Assembly: GCF_016863175.1 (NCBI RefSeq)
Contig: NZ_BOOJ01000045.1
Span: 41,833-105,832, forward strand
Origin: Paraplanobispora siamensis
Lineage (GTDB): Bacteria > Actinomycetota > Actinomycetes > Streptosporangiales > Streptosporangiaceae
DNA: 64,000 nucleotides
Reading direction: 5' to 3'
Shown here: positions 53,456-63,179 of the stretch, piece by piece
How positions within the stretch are numbered: position 1 is the stretch's first letter
Layout of the letters: each line of letters starts with the position of its first letter
The notes under the pieces: model-generated
Databases searched by the model: none
What the model saw: only the letters and a program-made list of their open reading frames with translations
What the model was told of the DNA's origin: nothing
Position numbers and translations under genes: made by a program

Positions 53456-54860
53456 CTACGACCTCGCGGTGGTCGGCGGCGGGCCCGCCGGGGTGGCGGG
53501 GGCGCTGACCGCGTCGCTGGCCGGGCTCGGCGTGGTCCTGCTCGACTCCGCCGCGCGCCTCGGCGGCCAGTACTTCCGCCGCCCTGCGGACGGGTTCCGC
53601 GCCGGGCGGCCGGGAGCGCTCCACCACGGTCTCGACCGGTTCGCCCGGCAGTGCGACCGGCTCGCCGCCCGGGCGGACGTGCTGACCGGGCACCGCGTCT
53701 GGTCGGTCGAGCGCGAGGGGAGCGCGCTGGCCGTACGGTGCGCGGAGGGGGACCGGGAGGAACGGCCCCGCACGATCACCGCGCGCGGGGTACTGGTGGC
53801 CACCGGCGCCTACGACCGGCCGCTGCCCTTCCCCGGCTGGGACCTGCCCGGAGTGATCACCGCCGGGGGCGCGCAGGCGCTGCTCAAGGGTGATCTGGTC
53901 GTCGCGGGGAGCAGGGTCGTGGTCGCCGGCACCGGGCCCTTCCTGCTCCCGGTCGCCGCCGGGCTGGCCGCCGCGGGCGCGCACGTGCTCGGCGCGTACG
54001 AGGCCGGCGGCCGCCTCGGCCTGGCCGCGCATCCCTTCCTCGCCGCGGGCAGGGCCGCCGAGGCGCTCGGTTACGGCCTCCGCCTGGCCCGGCACCGGGT
54101 GCCCTACCGCGGGCGCCGGGCGGTGGTCGAGGCGCACGGCGACGACCGGCTGACCCACGTCACGATCGCCCGCCTGGACCGGGACTGGCGCCCGGTCTCG
54201 ACGCGGACGGTCGAGTGCGACACCCTCGCCTGCGGCTACGGCTTCATCCCCCGGATCGACCTGCTCGTGCAACTCGGCTGCGCCGTACGGGACGACCACG
54301 GCGACCCCGCGGTCGTCGTGGACGCGGGCATGCGCACCGGCGTGCCCGGCGTCTACGCCGCGGGGGAGACCACCGGGGTCGGCGGCGCCCTGCTGGCCGA
54401 GGTGGAGGGGCGCATCGCGGGCCGGGCGGCGGCCGCCGACCTGGGGCGCCGCGTCCCGCCCGACCCGGTCCTGTCGCGCCGGCGTGACCGCATGGCCGCC
54501 TTCGCGCGGGCGCTGCGGCAGGCCTATCCCGTACGGCCCGGCTGGCAGGGCTGGCTGCGTGAGGACACCCTGGTCTGCCGCTGCGAGGAGGTGCCGCTGT
54601 CGGCCGTACGCGAGGCCCTGGAACTGGGCGCCGCCGACGCGCGCTCCGTCAAGCTCCTGACCCGCGCCGGGATGGGCTGGTGCCAGGGCCGCATGTGCGG
54701 CTACACCGTGGCGTGCCTGACCCGGGACGCCCTGCCGGTGACCCGGCGCGCGATCGCCGAGCCCGTCCGGCTCGGCGACCTGGCCGCGTGGCCCCGGCCC
54801 GCCGACGACCCCGCCTCCCCGGACGACGGTCCCGCCTCCCCGGAAGGACGATCACGATGA
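53445..54860 (+). CDS. FAD/NAD(P) oxidoreductase with BFD-like [2Fe-2S] (D-hydroxyproline dehydrogenase alpha-like)
   Basis: A 471-residue pyridine nucleotide-disulfide-type flavoprotein. GGGPAGVAG near residues 10-18 binds FAD, and DRPLPFPGWDLPGVITAGG and VYAAGETTGVGGALLAEVEGR are typical. The C-terminus has a BFD-type cluster motif, CRCEEVPL then CQGRMC. GTG 53445 follows GGGAGGGGG. Together with the two preceding genes it forms the dehydrogenase. Confidence 0.87.
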   Translation: MTPDYDLAVVGGGPAGVAGALTASLAGLGVVLLDSAARLGGQYFRRPADGFRAGRPGALHHGLDRFARQCDRLAARADVLTGHRVWSVEREGSALAVRCAEGDREERPRTITARGVLVATGAYDRPLPFPGWDLPGVITAGGAQALLKGDLVVAGSRVVVAGTGPFLLPVAAGLAAAGAHVLGAYEAGGRLGLAAHPFLAAGRAAEALGYGLRLARHRVPYRGRRAVVEAHGDDRLTHVTIARLDRDWRPVSTRTVECDTLACGYGFIPRIDLLVQLGCAVRDDHGDPAVVVDAGMRTGVPGVYAAGETTGVGGALLAEVEGRIAGRAAAADLGRRVPPDPVLSRRRDRMAAFARALRQAYPVRPGWQGWLREDTLVCRCEEVPLSAVREALELGAADARSVKLLTRAGMGWCQGRMCGYTVACLTRDALPVTRRAIAEPVRLGDLAAWPRPADDPASPDDGPASPEGRSR

Positions 54861-55750
54861 CGACCCGTACGAAACCCTGGCACGGAGTGATGGTGGCCAC
54901 CGCGCTGCCCCTCGACGACGACCTGTCGATCGACCACGCCGCCTACGCCCGTCACTGCCGGTGGCTGGTCGCCCACGGCTGCGACGGAGTGGTGCCCAAC
55001 GGCTCCCTGGGGGAGTACCAGACGCTGACGCCCGAGGAACGGGCCGAGGTCGTGCGGACCGCGGTGGCCGCGGTCGGCGGGGACCGGGTGATGCCGGGGA
55101 TCGCCGCCTACGGCGCCCTGGAGGCCCGCCGCTGGGCCGAGCAGGCAGGGGAGGCCGGGTGCGGGGCGGTGATGCTGCTCCCGCCGAACGCCTACCGGGC
55201 CGACGAGCGGGCCGTGATCGAGCACTACCGACAGGTGGCGCGCGCGGGCCTGCCGGTGGTCGCCTACAACAACCCCTTCGACACCAAGGTCGACCTCACC
55301 CCCGCCCTGCTGGCGCGGCTGCACGCCGAGGGCCTGATCGTGGCCGTCAAGGAGTTCAGCGGCGACGTGCGGCGGGCCTACGAGCTCGCCGAGCTCGCCC
55401 CGGGACTGGACCTGCTGGCCGGGGCCGACGACGTGCTGCTGGAGCTGGCCGTGGCCGGGGCCGTCGGGTGGGTGGCGGGCTATCCCAACGCCCTGCCCGA
55501 GGCCTGCGTGACGCTGTACCGGGCCGCCGTCGCCGGGGACCTGGCGACCGCGGTCCCGCTCTACCGGACGCTGCACCCGCTGCTGCGCTGGGACTCCAAG
55601 ACCGCGTTCGTGCAGGCCATCAAGCTCTCCATGGACATGGCCGGGCACCGCGGCGGCCCCTGCCGCCCGCCGCGGCTGCCCCTGGCGCCGCAGGACGAGG
55701 AAGTGGTCCGCGCCGCCACCGAGAAGGTCCTCGCCTCGGGCCTGCGATAG
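54857..55750 (+). CDS. DapA-family protein, probable Delta1-pyrroline-4-hydroxy-2-carboxylate deaminase
   Basis: A 297-residue class I aldolase-fold protein. The Schiff-base Lys165 lies in IVAVKEFSGD, Tyr137 in VVAYNNPFD, and GSLGEY near 49-54 replaces the GTTGE of true DapA. In hydroxyproline clusters this homologue removes ammonia from pyrroline-hydroxy-carboxylate to give 2-oxoglutarate semialdehyde. It overlaps the preceding gene by 4 bp (ATGA). Confidence 0.85.
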   Translation: MTTRTKPWHGVMVATALPLDDDLSIDHAAYARHCRWLVAHGCDGVVPNGSLGEYQTLTPEERAEVVRTAVAAVGGDRVMPGIAAYGALEARRWAEQAGEAGCGAVMLLPPNAYRADERAVIEHYRQVARAGLPVVAYNNPFDTKVDLTPALLARLHAEGLIVAVKEFSGDVRRAYELAELAPGLDLLAGADDVLLELAVAGAVGWVAGYPNALPEACVTLYRAAVAGDLATAVPLYRTLHPLLRWDSKTAFVQAIKLSMDMAGHRGGPCRPPRLPLAPQDEEVVRAATEKVLASGLR

Positions 55751-55778
55751 CGGATCCTGTTCTGGAGAGTGAGGGACG

Positions 55779-56780
55779 ATGAGGACCGAGCGGGTTTTCC
55801 ACGCGGTGGACTCGCACACCGAGGGCATGCCGACCCGGGTGATCACCGGGGGAGTGGGGGTGATCCCCGGGGCCACCATGGCCGAGCGGCGGGAGCACTT
55901 CCTGGCGCACATGGATCACATCCGCACCCTGCTCATGTACGAGCCGCGCGGGCACTCCGCGATGAGCGGGGCCATCCTGCAGCCGCCGACCCGGCCCGAC
56001 GCCGACTACGGCGTGCTCTACATCGAGGTGTCCGGCTGCCTGCCGATGTGCGGGCACGGCACGATCGGCGTCGCGACCGTGCTGGTGGAGACCGGGATGG
56101 TCGAGGTGACCGAGCCGCTCACCGTCATCCGGCTGGACACGCCCGCGGGGCTGGTGGTGGCCGAGGTGCGGGTCGAGGACGGCGCCGCCGCCGGGGTGAC
56201 CATCACCAACGTGCCGTCCTTCAGCGTCGGCCTGGACCGGGTGGTCAAGGTGCCGGGCCTGGGGGAGGTCGTCCACGACCTGGCCTACGGCGGGAACTTC
56301 TACGCGATCGTGCGGCTGGAGGATCTCGGCCTGCCGTTCGACCGCGCGCACGGCCAGCGGCTCCTCGACGCGGGACTGGCGATCATGGAGGCGATCAACG
56401 AGGCCGGCGAGCCGGTGCACCCTCTCGACGAGCGGGTACGGGGCTGCCACCACGTCTATCTGGCCGCCCCCGGGTCCGACGCCCGGCACTCGCGTCACGC
56501 GATGGCCATCCACCCCGGCTGGTTCGACCGCTCCCCGTGCGGGACCGGCACCAGCGCGCGGATGGCGCAGCTGCACGCCCGGGGCGAGCTGGAGGTGGGC
56601 TGCGACTTCGTCAACGAGTCGTTCATCGGCACCCGGTTCGTCGGCCGGCTGACCGAGGAGACCACCGTCGCCGGGCGGCCCGCGGTCATCCCGGCGATCA
56701 CCGGCCGGGCGTGGGTGACGGGTACGGCCCAGTACTTCCTGGACCCCCAGGATCCCTTCCCCGAGGGCTTCCTCCTGTGA
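55779..56780 (+). CDS. proline racemase family, probable 4-hydroxyproline 2-epimerase
   Basis: A 333-residue enzyme with both catalytic cysteines: Cys91 (MCGHGTIG) and Cys254 (SPCGTGTSARMAQL). Two cysteines exclude the Ser/Thr-type dehydratases. Its place after the dehydrogenase and deaminase genes points to trans-4-hydroxy-L-proline 2-epimerase, the first step. Its 3' end overlaps the WYL regulator by 83 bp on the other strand. Confidence 0.88.
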   Translation: MRTERVFHAVDSHTEGMPTRVITGGVGVIPGATMAERREHFLAHMDHIRTLLMYEPRGHSAMSGAILQPPTRPDADYGVLYIEVSGCLPMCGHGTIGVATVLVETGMVEVTEPLTVIRLDTPAGLVVAEVRVEDGAAAGVTITNVPSFSVGLDRVVKVPGLGEVVHDLAYGGNFYAIVRLEDLGLPFDRAHGQRLLDAGLAIMEAINEAGEPVHPLDERVRGCHHVYLAAPGSDARHSRHAMAIHPGWFDRSPCGTGTSARMAQLHARGELEVGCDFVNESFIGTRFVGRLTEETTVAGRPAVIPAITGRAWVTGTAQYFLDPQDPFPEGFLL

Positions 56781-57756
56781 CCCCGTCTCCCGCGGCCCCG
56801 TCCGGCGGGGCCGCCCCCCGGAGCAGGCGCGTCGCGAGCGAGGTCACGTGCGCGCGCAGCTCCTCCGGCTCGTGGATCTCGAACTCGAAACCGAGCATGC
56901 CGACCAGGTAGGCCAGGCCGTCCAGGGAGTCGGCGCCGATCTCCAGCAGGCAGGTGCGCCCGTCGATCGGGGAGAGCGTGCCCGCGGTGGGCAGCACCCG
57001 GGTGCGCGCCTGCTCCACGGAGGCGTGCAGGGTGATCCTGGCCCGCCAGCCGTAGATCTGCGTGGTGATCCGCCGGGAGAGGTAGGCGGCCAGGTCGGCG
57101 GCGGGAGGCTGGCGCGGGGTGAAGCGGGCGCGCGGGCTCGGCGCGTCCATCCGGTCGACGCGGAAGGTCCGCCAGTCCTGACGGCCGGTGTCCCAGGCCA
57201 GCAGGTACCAGCGGCGGGCCATGTGGGCCAGTTTGAGGGGCTCGACGATCCTGGCGGTGGCCGTACCGTCGTGACTGCGGTAGCCGAACCCCAGCTGCCG
57301 GTGGTCGCGGCAGGCGGAGGCGATGGCCGTCAGCGTCGTGTGGTCGACGAGCGGGCTGCCGCCGCCCAGCCCGATCGTCGCCTCCTGCAGCGCGTTCACC
57401 CGGTGCCGCAGCCGCGAGGGCAGCACCTGCTCCAGCTTGACCAGCGCCCGGAGCGAGCTCTCCTCGATCCCGGCCACCGTGCCGTCGGCGGCCGTGCGCA
57501 GCCCCACCGCCACCGCCACGGCCTCCTCGTCGTCCAGCAGCAGCGGCGGCAGCGCCGCCCCGGCGCCCAGCCGGTAGCCGCCGGCCACGCCCCGGGCCGC
57601 GTGCACGGGATAGCCGAGGTCGCGCAGCCGTTCGATGTCGCGGCGCAGGGTGCGCACGTCGATCTCCAGGCGTTCGGCCAGGCCGGCGCCTGTCCAGTCA
57701 CGCCGGGCCTGCAGCAGGGACAGCAGGCGCAGCAACCGGGCGGATGTCCCCAACAT
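56698..57756 (-). CDS. HTH-WYL transcriptional regulator
   Basis: A 352-residue regulator of the YafY/DeoR-HTH plus WYL class. The HTH is ARLLRLLSLLQARRDWTGAG with EIDVRTLRRDIERLRDLGY; the WYL domain has RRWYLLAWDTGRQDWRTFRV. The last ~40 residues are a Gly/Pro-rich tail, part of which lies antisense to the epimerase gene. It is divergent from the epoxide hydrolase, its likely target. Confidence 0.88.
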   Translation of the reverse strand: MLGTSARLLRLLSLLQARRDWTGAGLAERLEIDVRTLRRDIERLRDLGYPVHAARGVAGGYRLGAGAALPPLLLDDEEAVAVAVGLRTAADGTVAGIEESSLRALVKLEQVLPSRLRHRVNALQEATIGLGGGSPLVDHTTLTAIASACRDHRQLGFGYRSHDGTATARIVEPLKLAHMARRWYLLAWDTGRQDWRTFRVDRMDAPSPRARFTPRQPPAADLAAYLSRRITTQIYGWRARITLHASVEQARTRVLPTAGTLSPIDGRTCLLEIGADSLDGLAYLVGMLGFEFEIHEPEELRAHVTSLATRLLRGAAPPDGAAGDGVTGGSPRGRDPGGPGSTGPYPSPTPGR

Positions 57757-57774
57757 GAATCCTCATATTAAGGG

Positions 57775-57802
57775 CGGTAGTTGTCCTTTATCGCTTCTAC
57801 CG
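57775..57802. promoter_or_regulatory. inverted repeat between WYL regulator and epoxide hydrolase
   Basis: CGGTAG-N16-CTACCG. TACCGT lies six bases before the hydrolase ATG and could be the -10 of a leaderless promoter. Probably the regulator's operator (inference). Confidence 0.5.
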
Positions 57803-57809
57803 TCAAGGT

Positions 57810-58946
57810 ATGGAGATCACGGAGTTCCGCATCGACGTCCCCCAGGCCGACCTCGACGACCTGCGCGACCGGCTGGCCCGCACCCGCTGGCCCAGCGAGA
57901 TCCCCGGCACCGGATGGAGCCGTGGCGTGCCCCTGGACTATCTGCGGGAACTGGCGGCCTACTGGGCCGACGGCTACGACTGGCGCGTCCACGAGGCGAG
58001 GCTGAACGAGTTCCCGCAGTACACCACCGAGATCGACGGAGCCACCGTGCACTTCCTGCACGTGCGCTCGCCGCACCCCGACGCGACGCCGTTGCTGCTC
58101 ACCCACGGCTGGCCGGGGTCCGTGGTGGAGTTCCTCGACGTCATCGAGCCGCTGACCCGGCCGGAGGACCCCGCCGACGCCTTCCACCTGGTGATCCCGT
58201 CCATCCCGGGCTTCGGCTTCTCCGGCCCGACCCGGGAGACCGGGTGGGAACTCAAGCGCATCGCCGCGGCGTGGGCGGAGCTGATGAGCCGCCTGGGCTA
58301 CGAGCGCTTCGGCGCCCAGGGCGGCGACTGGGGGTCGGGCATCTCCCGCGAGGTCGGCCTGCTCTGTCCCGAGCGCGTGATCGGCGTGCACCTGAACTAC
58401 CTGCTCACCTTCCCCTCCGGTGACCCGGAGGAGATGGCCGCGCTCACCGAGGAGGAGCAGCGGCGGCTGGGCGGGCTCAAGCGGTTCGAGGACGAGCTGT
58501 CCGGCTACATGTACATCCAGGCGACCCGCCCGCAGACCCTCGCCTACGCCCTCAACGACTCGCCGGTGGGCCAGCTGGCGTGGATCGTGGAGAAGTTCAA
58601 GGACTGGACCGACGCCAAGGACGTCCCCGAGGAGGCGGTGGACCGCGACCGGTTGCTGACCAACGTCATGCTCTACTGGCTGACCGGCACCGCCGGCTCC
58701 TCCGCCCAGCTCTACTACGAGTTCGCGCAGGCGTGGGGCATGCCGGAGATGCTCACCGTCCCGACCGGCCTGGCGCTGTTCCCCGCCGAGGTCGCCCCGC
58801 CCATCAGGGCGTGGGCGGAGAAGACCAACACGATCGTGCACTGGAGCGAGTTCGACCGCGGCGGTCACTTCGCGGCCATGGAGGAGCCGGACCTGCTGGT
58901 GGCGGACGTGCAGGCGTTCTTCAGGGGCCTGCGCTCACGGCCCTGA
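57810..58946 (+). CDS. epoxide hydrolase
   Basis: A 378-residue alpha/beta hydrolase with an N-terminal EHN domain ([20 protein letters not shown]). The oxyanion motif is HGWPGS, and the nucleophile is Asp173 in GGDWGSG, with a late [17 protein letters not shown] supplying the catalytic His. These enzymes open epoxides with water. Substrate unknown. Divergent from the WYL regulator. Confidence 0.9.
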   Translation: MEITEFRIDVPQADLDDLRDRLARTRWPSEIPGTGWSRGVPLDYLRELAAYWADGYDWRVHEARLNEFPQYTTEIDGATVHFLHVRSPHPDATPLLLTHGWPGSVVEFLDVIEPLTRPEDPADAFHLVIPSIPGFGFSGPTRETGWELKRIAAAWAELMSRLGYERFGAQGGDWGSGISREVGLLCPERVIGVHLNYLLTFPSGDPEEMAALTEEEQRRLGGLKRFEDELSGYMYIQATRPQTLAYALNDSPVGQLAWIVEKFKDWTDAKDVPEEAVDRDRLLTNVMLYWLTGTAGSSAQLYYEFAQAWGMPEMLTVPTGLALFPAEVAPPIRAWAEKTNTIVHWSEFDRGGHFAAMEEPDLLVADVQAFFRGLRSRP

Positions 58947-59108
58947 CCTCGGCGACCTCGGCGGCGGCTCCGGCGGACCGGAGCCGCTTCCCGGGCTCCT
59001 GTGGGATTTCGGGCCCTTGACGGATTTCGGTCCTGCGTCGACAAACAATCTGTGAACGTCGATGTCGCGCTCCGGGCCTTGACGAGCACGCTCGACCGGC
59101 ATGCAATA

Positions 59109-59128
59109 TCACATATCACTAAATGTGA
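59109..59128 (+). promoter_or_regulatory. inverted repeat upstream of the Liv-type operon
   Basis: TCACAT-N8-ATGTGA, ending 11 bp before the ATG at 59140, in an AT-rich patch that stands out from its surroundings. A likely operator for the importer genes. Confidence 0.55.
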
Positions 59129-59139
59129 GGAGCCGCCCC

Positions 59140-60303
59140 ATGCGTGCCACCCCCCTGAAATCCCTCGCGTCACTCACCCTCGCCGTGCTCGTCCTGGCCG
59201 GATGCAGCCAGGGCCTGCTCGGCGACGGCGGTACGGGAGACCAGAGCAGCGCACCGGCGCAGGGCCCGATCGTCCTGGGCATGCTGATCCCCCAGTCGGG
59301 CAGCGAGGCCGCCATCGGCCCCTATATGAGCAACGCGGCGCAGCTCGCGATCGACGAGATCAACGCCAAGGGCGGAGTGCTCGGCCGCAAGCTGGAGCTG
59401 AAGACCGCCGACGACGCCTGTGACCCGCAGTCGGCCTCGGCGGCGGCCAACAAGCTCGTCACCGAGGGCGTGCACATCTCGGTGGGCGGATACTGCTCCG
59501 GCGCGACGCTGCCCACCCTGCCGATCTTCGGCAGGGCGAACATCCCGATGATCATCCCGGCCGCGAACTCCCAGGAGCTGGTCGACCAGAAGCTCAAGCA
59601 CGTCTTCCTGATCAACGGCACCGGCTCCCAGCAGGCCGCGGCCGCCCAGAAGTGGGTCGACAAGCAGGGCGCCAAGAGCGTCGCGCTGATGCACGACAAC
59701 ACCAGCTACTCCAAGGACATCGCCGTTCGCTCCCAGGACCTGCTCGGCGACAAGGCCGTGATCGTCGAGGCGGTCACGCCCAAGGAGAGCGACTACAGCG
59801 CCAACATCACCAACGTGCTGGCCAAGAAGCCGGACTTCGTCTACTGGACCGGCTACTTCCAGGAGGGCGGCCTGATCGCCCGCCAGCTGCGCCAGGCCGG
59901 GTACAAGGGCTCGATCATGGTCGCCGACGGCGCCGTGTCGCCGAAGCTGGCCGAGATCGCCGGGGACGAGGCGGCCGAGGGCGTCTACGCCACCATGACC
60001 CAGACCCCGGAGACGCTCCAGGGCGCCGAGAACTGGATCGCGGCCTACAAGCAGAAGTACAACGCCGACCCCGGCCCCTACTCCAACCAGTCCTACGACG
60101 CCGTACGGCTGGCCGCCGAGGCCATCACCAAGGCGGGCGGCACCGACGGCGCCAAGGTCATCGCCGCGCTGGAGGCCGTCGACGGCTTCCCGATGTTCTC
60201 CGGGCCGCTGAAGTTCACCCCCGAGCACACCCTGGCCAACGGCGGCTTCCAGATCCTCGTGGTCAAGGACGGCGCGTTCACTCTGCAGGACCCCCTCGCG
60301 TGA
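59140..60303 (+). CDS. Liv-type ABC substrate-binding lipoprotein
   Basis: A 387-residue lipoprotein with lipobox VLAGC (Cys22), then a LivJ-type fold: LGMLIPQSGSEAAIGPYMSN, LAIDEINAKGGVLGRKLEL, and SQELVDQKLKHVFLINGT. It binds an amino acid or similar acid; next to hydroxyproline genes, hydroxyproline or a related compound is plausible (inference). ATG 59140 has GAGGAG seven bases before it. Confidence 0.9.
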   Translation: MRATPLKSLASLTLAVLVLAGCSQGLLGDGGTGDQSSAPAQGPIVLGMLIPQSGSEAAIGPYMSNAAQLAIDEINAKGGVLGRKLELKTADDACDPQSASAAANKLVTEGVHISVGGYCSGATLPTLPIFGRANIPMIIPAANSQELVDQKLKHVFLINGTGSQQAAAAQKWVDKQGAKSVALMHDNTSYSKDIAVRSQDLLGDKAVIVEAVTPKESDYSANITNVLAKKPDFVYWTGYFQEGGLIARQLRQAGYKGSIMVADGAVSPKLAEIAGDEAAEGVYATMTQTPETLQGAENWIAAYKQKYNADPGPYSNQSYDAVRLAAEAITKAGGTDGAKVIAALEAVDGFPMFSGPLKFTPEHTLANGGFQILVVKDGAFTLQDPLA

Positions 60304-60379
60304 CCGGGCGCGGGAACCACGGCCCGGCCGGTGCACCGGCCGGGCCCCCGGCCGCGGCCCGGGCCGCGCGGGAGGCCGG

Positions 60380-61273
60380 ATGACGCAGCTCGTCTGGAAC
60401 GGCCTGTTCGTCGGTTCGTTCTACGCCCTGGTGGCGCTGGGCTACAGCATGGTCTACGGGATCATCAAGCTGCTCAACTTCGCCCACGGCGACCTGTACA
60501 TGCTCGGCGCCTTCACCGGCTTCGCCATCCTCGGCGCGGCCGGCGGGGTGTCGTCCTCCGCGGCGCTGCCGGTGCTGCTCGCCGTACTCCTGGCGACCAT
60601 GGTCATCACCGGCCTGGCCGGGGTGGTGCTGGAGCGGGTCGCCTACCGGCCGCTGCGCGGCGCCCCCCGCCTGTCCCTGCTGATCACCGCGGTCGGGGCG
60701 TCGTTCGCGCTGGAGTACGGCATGCGCGTGGTGGCCGGGGCCGACCCGCGGGTCTACCCGGTACGGCTCGGCGGCACCACCCTGGAGGTGTTCGGGGCCC
60801 GGCTGACCGTGCAGCAGCTCACGCTGGTCGCGGTGGCCGTGGTGCTGATGGCCGGGCTGAACCTGCTGGTCACCCGGACCCGCGAGGGCCGGGCCATGCG
60901 GGCCATCGCGCTGGACCCGCGCACCAGCGCGCTCATGGGGATCGACGTCAACGCGGTCATCTCCCGGACCTTCTTCCTGGGCTCGGCGCTGGCCGGGGCC
61001 GCCGGGGTGATGGCCGGGGCCTACTACGGGAAGATCGACTTTCTGATGGGCTTCCTGATCGGGCTCAAGGCGTTCACCGCGGCGGTCATCGGCGGGATCG
61101 GCAACATCCCCGGCACCATGCTCGGCGGGCTGCTGCTGGGGCTGCTGGAGTCGTTCGGGACGTTCTGGCTGGGCGGCGAGTGGCGCGACGTGTTCGCCTT
61201 CGGGGTGCTGATCCTGTTCCTGACCGTGCGGCCGACGGGCCTGCTCGGCGAGCGCGTCACGGAGCGGGTGTGA
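60380..61273 (+). CDS. Liv-type ABC permease (LivH)
   Basis: A 297-residue permease of the LivH type. GSFYALVALGYSMVYGIIKLLNFAHGD and VIGGIGNIPGTMLGGLLLG are diagnostic. First membrane subunit of the importer; its stop overlaps livM by 4 bp. Confidence 0.93.
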   Translation: MTQLVWNGLFVGSFYALVALGYSMVYGIIKLLNFAHGDLYMLGAFTGFAILGAAGGVSSSAALPVLLAVLLATMVITGLAGVVLERVAYRPLRGAPRLSLLITAVGASFALEYGMRVVAGADPRVYPVRLGGTTLEVFGARLTVQQLTLVAVAVVLMAGLNLLVTRTREGRAMRAIALDPRTSALMGIDVNAVISRTFFLGSALAGAAGVMAGAYYGKIDFLMGFLIGLKAFTAAVIGGIGNIPGTMLGGLLLGLLESFGTFWLGGEWRDVFAFGVLILFLTVRPTGLLGERVTERV

Positions 61274-62415
61274 AGGGCCCCGGACAGGACCCGGCGGCCC
61301 CGGGCCCGGACTCCGCGCTCTCCGGCTCCGACGCGCCTCCGGAGACCGGCGCGCCTCAGGAGTCCGTTCCTTCTCCCGGTTCGGGTTCTCCTGCGGAGAC
61401 CGGCTCGGCCCCCGGATCCGCGGAAGCCCGGCCGCCGGGCGGGAGCCGTGCGACCGGGCCGAAGACCCGCCTGCGGGGCACCACCAAGCCGCCGACGGTG
61501 GCCTCACGGCTGCTGCAGAACCGGTGGGCGGGGCTGGCGGGACTGCTCGTCGCGATCCTTGCGCCCTTCGTGAACGCCACGCCGTACGCGCTGTCGGTCA
61601 TGACCAGCGCGGCGATCTTCGTGATGCTCGCCGCCGGGCTGAACATCGTGGTCGGCTACTGCGGCCTGCTCGACCTGGGATACGCCGCCTTCTTCGCGGT
61701 CGGCGCCTACACCAGCGGCGTGCTGGCCACTCGCTTCGATCTGCCGCTGCTGGCCACCGTGCCCGCGGTCCTGGTGGCCACCGTGATCGCCGGGATCGTC
61801 ATCGGCGCGCCGACCCTGCGGCTGCGCAGCGACTATCTGGCCGTCGTGACCCTCGGTTTCGGGGAGATCATCCGCATCACCGCCAACAACCTGGAGGTGA
61901 CCGGCGGCCCGTCGGGCGTCTACGGCATCCCGCACCTCGTCGACGGCCCGGTGGCGTTCTACTACCTGACCGTGGCGGTCGTCGCGGTGGCCGTGGCCGG
62001 CGCCGCCCGGCTGGGCCGCTCCCGCCTGGGCCGGGCCTGGCGGTTCGTCCGCGAGGACGAGGACGCCGCCGAGGCGATGGGCGTGCACACCTACCGGGTC
62101 AAGCTCGCCGCCTACATCGCCGGGGCGATCTGGGGCGGCCTGGCCGGGGTGCTGTTCGGCGCGCACCTGTCGGCGATCTCTCCGGCCAGCTTCACCTTCC
62201 TGCAGTCGGCGCTGGTGCTGATGGCCGTGGTCCTGGGCGGCATGGGATCGATGCCGGGCGTCGTCATCGGCGCGATCGTGATCAGCATCCTGCCGGAGAT
62301 CCTGCGTGACCTCGCCGACCACCGCTTCTTCCTCTTCGGGGTCCTGCTCATCGTCGTCATGCTCCTGCGCCCGCAGGGGCTGTGGCCCGCCCGTTCCAAG
62401 GAGGCCCTCAAATGA
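61270..62415 (+). CDS. Liv-type ABC permease (LivM)
   Basis: A 381-residue permease of the LivM type, with GLLDLGYAAFFAVGAYTSGVL, LRLRSDYLAVVTLGFGEIIRI and VVLGGMGSMPGVVIGA. The first ~80 residues are a Pro/Ser/Gly-rich cytosolic extension; GTG 61270 is supported by the 4-bp GTGA overlap with livH. Confidence 0.92.
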   Translation: MKGPGQDPAAPGPDSALSGSDAPPETGAPQESVPSPGSGSPAETGSAPGSAEARPPGGSRATGPKTRLRGTTKPPTVASRLLQNRWAGLAGLLVAILAPFVNATPYALSVMTSAAIFVMLAAGLNIVVGYCGLLDLGYAAFFAVGAYTSGVLATRFDLPLLATVPAVLVATVIAGIVIGAPTLRLRSDYLAVVTLGFGEIIRITANNLEVTGGPSGVYGIPHLVDGPVAFYYLTVAVVAVAVAGAARLGRSRLGRAWRFVREDEDAAEAMGVHTYRVKLAAYIAGAIWGGLAGVLFGAHLSAISPASFTFLQSALVLMAVVLGGMGSMPGVVIGAIVISILPEILRDLADHRFFLFGVLLIVVMLLRPQGLWPARSKEALK

Positions 62416-63179
62416 CCCTGCTGGACGTGGCGGACCTGCGCCTGTCCTTCGGCGGGCTGCTGGCCATCGACGGGCTGAGCTTCTCGGTGGGGGAGGGGGA
62501 GATCGTCTCGGTCATCGGCCCCAACGGCGCGGGGAAGACCTCGGCCTTCAACTGCGTCACCGGGTTCTACCGGCCCTCCTCGGGACGGATCGCGCTGCGC
62601 GGCAAGGACCTGCGGGGGCTGCGGCCATCCGCGGTCGCGGGCCTGGGCGTGGCGCGGACCTTCCAGAACCTGCGCCTGTTCGGCGAGCTGTCGGTCCTGG
62701 ACAACGTGCGCGCCGGCACCCACCTGTGGCTGCGGCAGAGCGTGTTCGACGCGCTGCTGCACACCCCCCGCTACCGCCGCTCCGAGCGCGAGTGCACCGA
62801 ACAGGCCCACCACTGGCTGGACTTCGTCGGCCTGCGCGGCGACCGGTACGGCCCCGCCCGGGCGCTGTCGTACGGCGAGCAGCGCCGCACCGAGATCGCC
62901 AGGGCGCTGGCCAGGCACCCCTCCCTGCTCCTGCTGGACGAGCCGGCCGCCGGGCTCAACCACGGGGAGAAGGCCGAGCTGCTGAGCCTCATCCGGCGCA
63001 TCCAGAACCTCGGCGTCGCCATCGTGCTCATCGAGCACGACATGGGGCTGGTCATGGAGGTCTCCGAGCGGGTGGTGGTGCTCAACTTCGGCAGGGAGAT
63101 CGCCGACGGCCGCCCCGAGGACGTCCGGCGCGACCCCGCCGTCATCGAGGCCTACCTGGGAGGTGAGCCGCATGCTTGA
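62412..63179 (+). CDS. Liv-type ABC ATPase (LivG)
   Basis: A 255-residue ATPase. Walker A is GPNGAGKTSAFN, the signature region LSYGEQRRTEIARAL, Walker B LLLLDEPAAGL, H-loop IEHDMGLVMEV. ATG 62412 overlaps livM by 4 bp. Confidence 0.93.
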   Translation: MTLLDVADLRLSFGGLLAIDGLSFSVGEGEIVSVIGPNGAGKTSAFNCVTGFYRPSSGRIALRGKDLRGLRPSAVAGLGVARTFQNLRLFGELSVLDNVRAGTHLWLRQSVFDALLHTPRYRRSERECTEQAHHWLDFVGLRGDRYGPARALSYGEQRRTEIARALARHPSLLLLDEPAAGLNHGEKAELLSLIRRIQNLGVAIVLIEHDMGLVMEVSERVVVLNFGREIADGRPEDVRRDPAVIEAYLGGEPHA

